Origin: Floccularia luteovirens
Taxonomy: Eukaryota > Basidiomycota > Agaricomycetes > Agaricales > Squamanitaceae
Direction: 5' to 3'
DNA length: 64,000 nucleotides
Assembly (NCBI GenBank): GCA_009739215.1
Contig: VSJF01000003.1
Span: 2,604,001-2,668,000, forward strand
Shown one piece after another: positions 58,101 through 64,000 of the stretch. The notes under the pieces are model-generated. The model was not told where the DNA came from. It did no database searches and worked only from the letters and a program-made list of their open reading frames with translations. Position 1 is the first letter of the stretch; each line of letters opens with the position of its first letter. Made by a program: the position numbers and the translations under genes.

Positions 58101-59828
58101 TCCATCGACGATTTCTCTTTTTACTTCATGTAATCTGTATGGTTTCGATACTTGGCGAAGCTTTTCCGTGTTTAATGCATTTTCGATCTTCATCTCTGGT
58201 CTGGTGGTCACAAGCACGCGTACAGGGAATGGGACTTTGGGGAGCTGTTCCATGAAGAGGAAAAGAAGTCGGGTAACCTCGCCCTGGGCTGCTGTAGTGC
58301 ACTCATCGAGTGCATCAAAAACAAGTATAATTGGGTGGTGTGATGCCTCGACTTTCCTGAGTGGTTCGATCACCAGATATTCGAGGTCCACTTGAAGCTG
58401 TTCCCCTTGTTTTCCTTTCCGATTGTACTCTCGAGCAGCCTTTGCAATGTGGGAATATAGGCTGGTCTGATTGTGTGCCAATTGGTATGCGATTGTTTTC
58501 AACACGTATGTTGTTGTGTTAAAATCACTGGCGCCTTCGACAAAGAAAAATGAGGCACCAAGTGCCCCTTTCTTCTCCAGTCTATGGGCAATTTCATATG
58601 CGATGGTAGATTTTCCGGTGCCAGCCCCTCCACTTAGAACGTATATGAAAGAACTGTCATTAGGTGTCTGTTGCCGGAGACACCATTCAGTGATTTCTTT
58701 GAGCAATTCGGTTCGGGTGCCATCCAGTGTTCCCGATTTTGTTGGGTTCGATGCCGAAGAGTAGGCGGCGTTCACATGTGGTAGTTTGTTAAGTGCCTTT
58801 TCATCGACTGCAGAGTAATCAGTCGGTCAACAGTTCTGATAGCCACAGAGAGAAGAACTTACGCTTTTGCTGTTGTTGTTTATGCTCACGTTCTACACGT
58901 TCTCGCTCTAGTTGTTGGTTGCGTCGTTCTACTCGCTCCCGTTCTTCACGTTCTTGCTCTAGTTGTTGTTTACGTTCTTGTTTTTTACGCTCCCGTTCTG
59001 CACGTTCTGCACTTTCTTGCTCTTGCCGTTGCTGACGATCTTGTTCTGCATGTTCTGAGCGTTCTCGCTCTTGTTGTTGTCCAAGTTTTAATTCCTATGA
59101 TGATTTTACATTAAAACCATTCACCAGCAACATAGAAGATTCAGACCTTGATATCATCCACAATCCCATTGATAAGCATTTCGATAGTGATTGAACCCTG
59201 TGCCTATGTCATACACATTGCAGAGCAGTCGGTTGATATCTATGGAGGATAATCATACCTGGAACCGCTCTATTGCCTCATTAATTCCTGATTTGATTCC
59301 TGATAACGTTTCTGAATTCTTTTTGTAGAGAAGTAATCCGAGGCATCCTGTTTCAAGCTTCGTCATATCATTCATCAGATTCCTCAGATCCCTAGTCGTC
59401 AAGTTATATGCAAAGTACATGTTAATGAAGACAAAATCTCACTGTTCGAGGGTGGTCATCCTCTTCTTCAGTTCAGGTGAATCTTTTAAACGAGTCCGTG
59501 TTTGATCATTGGTTCCAGCAGACTTGGCCATTTCTGCTGTCTCCTTGATTATCAATGCGAGTGCCTCTATTCTTTGTGCTACCTCTGTCCGTGTCTTTTT
59601 ATTGCCTTCAGCGACCTGATTAACAAAATCATTTGATCGTACAAAGAAATAAAGTTATTATAGACGTACTAAAATTGCTTCAATAAGTTCAGACAATACT
59701 GAGGCAACATTAGACAACCCAGGAACAGGAACCAGGGCGAGTGGCCCCTTTGCTATATTCAGAATGTCCTTCGCCACAGCGAGGATGTCAGTGATAGTGA
59801 TGCGTTGACCTGTTTTCGGTGAGGACAT
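55125..59828 (-). CDS. NLR-type protein: helical N-domain, coiled coil, NACHT, WD40
   Basis: Exons on minus: 59670-59828, 59443-59615, 59259-59391, 59164-59205 (its 3' junction is uncertain), 58863-59094 and 55125-58807, about 1473 residues. Residues 1-170 are helical (DILNIAKGPLALVPVPGL start) and resemble the MLKL-like four-helix N-domain of basidiomycete NLRs. Residues 170-245 form a Glu/Arg/Gln coiled coil. The NACHT ATPase has Walker A GGAGTGKST (306-314) and Walker B LVFDALDEC (409-417). From about 870 to 1290 run degenerate WD40 repeats (IASGSEDFSIRVWN is the clearest), then a Gln-rich helix. Such proteins are thought to sense non-self or stress and trigger cell death. The WD40 repeats are not highly alike, so recent repeat shuffling is not evident. 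Confidence 0.88.
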
Positions 59829-60700
59829 TGCTGGATAGTGGAGTGTTATTTCTGTATAACTAGCGACAACGAACAAGTTGGACAGACGTACCGTAGGGTC
59901 GTGACGAAATTTCTCGACTATGATAAGTATGGGAATGAGGAAGGCGGGATTATATGTGCAGTCTACATGAGTTCTCCTAGTCCAGGTGGTTTGGCATTTC
60001 CCATCACATTAGTTTGACAGTTTGTTTGTATTGTATGTAAGAGCCTACGAAGTTTGTTATATTGAAAGATCACATGCGTTGTTGCGCATTTGTACTACTA
60101 CTATTGGATAAAAATGAAATAGATAAGTAGCATGTCCCTGGTGTATAAGTTTGAACAACTTACTCTGCGAATGGAAAGAAGATCAAAAAGATCCACTGCG
60201 AAGACCTAGTCATATTTCCTTGTCATTAGGAGATTCTGATATATGTTTCTTTACATATCCCCCCAGAAACACAATTGCGTGATGTTGTCGTGAGAGAAAC
60301 TTCATTGACATCAGGATACAATATGAGAACAGCCTTTCCTTTCTTGTATCCTACAAAGCCAGTATGCCGGGCAATTTCGTCATCCTTATGTGGTCTCATG
60401 TGGTGCGACGCTCCTCGAGAAGCACCGATAATATAAATCCTGGGTCATTCCTCCGCGACCATCTACACTAGTGCTGAGTCCATATTTTGCCTATTTCCCT
60501 ATAGATACCCTTGTCAAGTTCGTGTACTGTTGCTCGGCGTAAGTATCGAAAATGCGGGCCAATATACTTTACAGGAGTCTGCTGTCGAAGCGAGGCATTG
60601 GAAAGTTGAGGTGCATTTTTTTGCCTGTGTCTACTTACGTAAGATAATCGCATGTGACCGATTTGGCCCTGTTTGAAGCACACTGTGTGCGACAACGCCC
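59829..60700. other. Intergenic between NLR and POP4
   Basis: Divergent promoters of the NLR (minus) and POP4 (plus) are expected here. No clear TATA box. The minus open frame at 60468-60728 overlaps POP4 exon 1 and has no supporting motif. Confidence 0.45.
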
Positions 60701-61798
60701 ATGATCGATTTATACAAACCGTTGTCACTCTCAGAGGTCTGTTTCCAACTTTTCACAATGCTGACCTAACAGTGTCATCTCAATTTCTATAGCCTAGACA
60801 ACTACAACCTTTTGTGCCCGCATTTGCAATTAGCCAGCTGACCGAAAATGCAGACCCAGCGGCAACCTATGCAGCGCGCGTCAAATCGCGTCCCATGCTC
60901 CTTGATAACCCAGCAAGGAAGCGAGATGCCAGTAAAGGTAAACAGAAGGAGGAAGGTAGGGTGAAGCGAAAGAGACCGAGGAAGTTAAAGAGGAAGCCGG
61001 GAAAACTGATTGGAAAAGAGTTGCGAGGTATAAAGTACGTGCATGTTTTATTTCCATGTCGTCATCTAGGAACTAAACTAATAGTGAGCAGGTATTCACA
61101 CTTGCTTCCATTGCACCATCTCTGGCTGGGGTATATGTCTGAACTTCTCGGACTTGCTCCATCTCCGGGTCTTGATAGAAATGCAAGTGCCAGCATGAAT
61201 GCCAGTGCCATGCCAAGCTCTGCTGGAATGCATCCCAAACTTGTCAAGGCAGATTTTCATGGATCTATTATGAATGGTGCGTTTGTTCTTCATTCTATGA
61301 AGCTCGTGAGTGACTTTCACATCTGAACAGTCCAGCAGAGCAAGAATCCGAGCTTGGTAGGTCTTGCTGGCATTGTGGTTCATGAAACAGAGAATGCTTT
61401 TAGGGTGGTAACCTCGAAAGACAAAGTTAAGCGTGCGTACAGTCTCTACTTCCCCTCTTTTCTTGTTGACATGATTATGTGCCTTAGTTCTACCAAAACA
61501 GAATTCTGTGTTTACATTTGCTGTTCCACTATTCTCTACGTTACCTCCTACTGCAACATTTATTTCTCAAGCTCGCTCACTTGCCGCCCCCACACCCACT
61601 GAAGACACGTTACTTCCTATTTCATCAGCTGAACGAGGTCATTTAATCGACCACAGTTCCACACAGCAATCGACTGAATTCGAGACAGTATATTCTTTAC
61701 CTTACATAGAATTCACATTGTATGGCAATCAGTTCCGCTTCCGTTCTGCGGAGCGTGTAGGTCGCAAGTTTAAACACAAAGAAACAATTGAGTTGTAA
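60701..61798 (+). CDS. POP4: RNase P/MRP protein subunit POP4 (Rpp29)
   Basis: Five exons, 60701-60736, 60793-61034, 61092-61276, 61331-61432 and 61488-61798, give 291 residues starting MIDLYKPLSLSE. A Lys/Arg-rich stretch (residues 55-92) precedes the core. Diagnostic blocks are PLHHLWLGYMSELLG, MHPKLVKADFHGS, SLVGLAGIVVHETENAF, LLPKQNSVFTFAVPL and the ending YGNQFRFR, then GRKFKHKETIEL, forming the Sm-like barrel of the Rpp29/Pop4 family. The protein binds the catalytic RNA in the nucleus and nucleolus for pre-tRNA and rRNA processing. All splice junctions restore the frame. Exon 1 is short and placed by its phase and start context. Confidence 0.9.
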
Positions 61799-64000
61799 TT
61801 TCATAAGATACTCAGTTATGAAAAACAAACTTGAAGTGTCATTTTTCAGATTCACGATCGGGAAACATGACGTTTTTTATGCATAAGAGCATAACATTGC
61901 ATTGCTGCGGATTTGGTTCGGTAGTAGCTATTCTACCTAATCGGAGTGTGCTGTCTTTCGATTTGTTCAAGTGTCTCAACGTCCACTGTCTTTATGCCCT
62001 CGATGATCAGTGTGCATTCACTAAGGAGTCACCTCAATGAACAAGATTTAAGTGAATATACGTTTGATATAATGCCCAAGCTTTTGGGAATAGTCCAAAA
62101 TGGGAGGCTTCTCACATCCGTGCAGGCACATCTACTTATTTTTGTCGGATCAGAGTCTATTTGCGGTTGGCCCACTAAGCGACAATTGAAAGGGTCCTCC
62201 CAAAAGTAGTATCTTGGTATGTGCTTTTATCAGGTATTTTATCTCTGCTATTCCGAGTCGAATTTTCTCAAACACATCATTCTGATAGCAGTGAATCATA
62301 GTAATGCTTACCAGACTGCCACAGACATCAGCAAACGCGACTAGAATCTTATGCATGCATAAAGGAGGTGTAAGTGAATCAGTTTATTACAATAATTACC
62401 TACTTATGTATAACCTCGCTTTGCAAGTGATCATTAGATATTATTATTAGTGCTTGTGGTAGCGTTCATAATTGTACCTTCTTTCGAGAACCTCCGGCTT
62501 GTAGTGAAATGAATCGCTGAACCCTGCAATCTTCGCATACCAACGAGATCTCTCCCCCATGACTCATGGGCAAGATACTTGGAAACAGGGAAAAACTGAC
62601 TAAATATACTATGTCTAATGATACAGAATCAAAATAGACATTCGTGCTATGTAATAGAACATAGCAACGGTTTGAATTTAGGTCAAACAGTTTCTCCTCC
62701 TTGCAACGTAAAAGATCTCACTGAACAGCGAACGAAGCACTCAACGAGGATGACACAGCCTCCGAGTCCAATGACCCCCAGCAGATGGCTTTCTGATAGC
62801 CTCCACCTCCACTCAGTTAATCCTGTAGGTCTTAGGGAAAGCTACATCATGTGGACATGCGGCTGACATGCACTGGACACACTAGAATTGATCTCCAGCA
62901 CTGGGTGACACACTGTCTCTAACCATCACCCCGGCCAACCATTGTATCTCAGCTTTCTCTGCACAGGTTCCTAAGGTATTTTGAAGTTCATCTATGGAAC
63001 CAAATTAGAATTGTTTCCCGCGTTCAACTTTATCCCAGGTCCTCAGATGTGCTCCCACATTGCCCTCAAGCGGATATTGATGCTGCTGATAGCTTCTGTT
63101 GATAATGAGTTATGTGCGTCCGCGTCAAAGTGACACCGCTTGCTGGGGACGGTATTTTTTTCAGTTCCACCACTCGATATTTTATGTGCGTCAAAGGGTA
63201 TTGACTATGTGATCATTGTAGTTCAAATGACCGAGCAGTGTTAGATTACTTACATATATGCAAGAGCAACCAAAACAGTCAACACTTGGGTAATTTTTGG
63301 TAGAAATTGTGTCCGGGCTTATGAAGTCAACCAACGCGCAGGTCCACTTTTTTTTTCCGACTCACCTTCCAGCTATAACTGGCTGTAAGTAAGGCTGAGG
63401 AATGACGGAGCTTGCAACTCGATAACTAAATAAAATATAATACAGAGCACACGATCATATGCTGGAGGGAGCTTGCGTTCGGAGCCGTTTTTAAAAAAAG
63501 AAGTTTGCAGCTATCTAATCCTTAGGAACGTTCCAGTTGGTCTTCCACGTTCGGCCCGCGAACTACGTAGATCATGGACAGTGGCAGAGTAGGACCTGTG
63601 CCTCGATACATACAAGTGAATAAAAAGATTCGTTGCGTAACGAAGAATACATCTTTCTAGAACGATGATATCACTTCTTTAGTTATCCATAACACAGCAG
63701 GAACCGATCTCAAAAAATGGAGGCGATGACTATATGCACTCTAACTATGCGCCTCCTCTTGTCGGGATGAATTTTTTTGTGGGTTTAGAAGGCGATAATC
63801 GGGAGTAGCACGTTTGGTCGGGTAAAATCAGTTGTTTTCGGCTGTAGAATAGTCCATCTTCACCCAGGACCTCATCTGTTTACCATATCGGATGGTAGCC
63901 CAAAGAACTCTAGTTGTGGTGAGCATAGAATTTAGAGTATTCGGTTAGTGTAGCTTACCCAAAACCAACCCAGGCAATTGCGGCCGACATAACATTTGTA
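61799..64000. other. No gene recognised at the right end
   Basis: The first part is presumably the POP4 3' UTR. Short open frames occur on both strands (for example 62150-62356 minus and 62618-62866 plus) without motifs or splice partners. No tRNA or rRNA pattern was seen. Confidence 0.45.

Noticed and set aside
60468..60728. Minus-strand small gene upstream of POP4
   Set aside because: It overlaps POP4 exon 1 and its intron, whose phase and start context are convincing, and shows no motif.
1..64000. tRNA, rRNA genes and CRISPR arrays
   Set aside because: No cloverleaf with both internal promoter boxes, no rRNA-like stretch and no regularly spaced repeat array were seen.

Overview
The window looks like accessory-rich chromosome of a mushroom-forming basidiomycete (Agaricomycetes). 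The evidence is short GT-AG introns of about 50-60 nt in almost every gene, class I hydrophobins with identical three-exon structure, DUF6593 proteins, an NLR-type NACHT-WD40 gene, an alpha-kinase and a Helitron. Exon coordinates below were joined by hand from reading-frame continuity and splice signals. No similarity search was possible, so family names rest on recognised motifs.

Layout. 1-4.2 kb: hydrophobin H1 and a broken hydrophobin H2. 5.4-6.5 kb: a proline-rich protein. 6.6-16.7 kb: a direct duplication of about 4 kb (copies A and B), each ending in a short-chain-dehydrogenase-like gene. An intact DUF6593 gene lies between the copies, together with a broken partial copy of it. 17-28.9 kb: a palindromic hydrophobin block, H3 and H4 on minus mirrored by H6 and H7 on plus. 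H5 and a complete 4.8 kb DNA transposon (21065-25830) sit at its hinge. The transposon has perfect 115 bp inverted repeats and a 6 bp target duplication, and carries an integrase-like DDE transposase and an alpha-type protein kinase. 29.3-39.3 kb: a second inverted structure around a conserved CM1/PACT-type microtubule-organising protein (31067-34560), with H8, H9, a second DUF6593 gene and several relics. 40-45 kb: a graveyard of decayed genes, including hydrophobin, F-box-like and NLR relics and an unknown multi-exon family. 45.97-55.12 kb: a Helitron on the minus strand with an intact Rep/helicase, two paralogous accessory genes and two copies of its 3' terminus. It ends 4 bp past the stop codon of a large NLR gene (55125-59828, minus). 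60.7-61.8 kb: RNase P/MRP subunit POP4. 61.8-64 kb: nothing recognised.

How the parts relate. The hydrophobins are presumably secreted cell-wall or aerial-surface proteins, amplified by repeated inverted duplication. Four units share the order hydrophobin then DUF6593 on the same strand, but only the H9 unit keeps a whole DUF6593 gene. The two housekeeping genes (CM1/PACT protein and POP4) lie among rapidly changing accessory DNA. The transposon carrying the alpha-kinase and the Helitron carrying the paired accessory genes are the most unusual contents.
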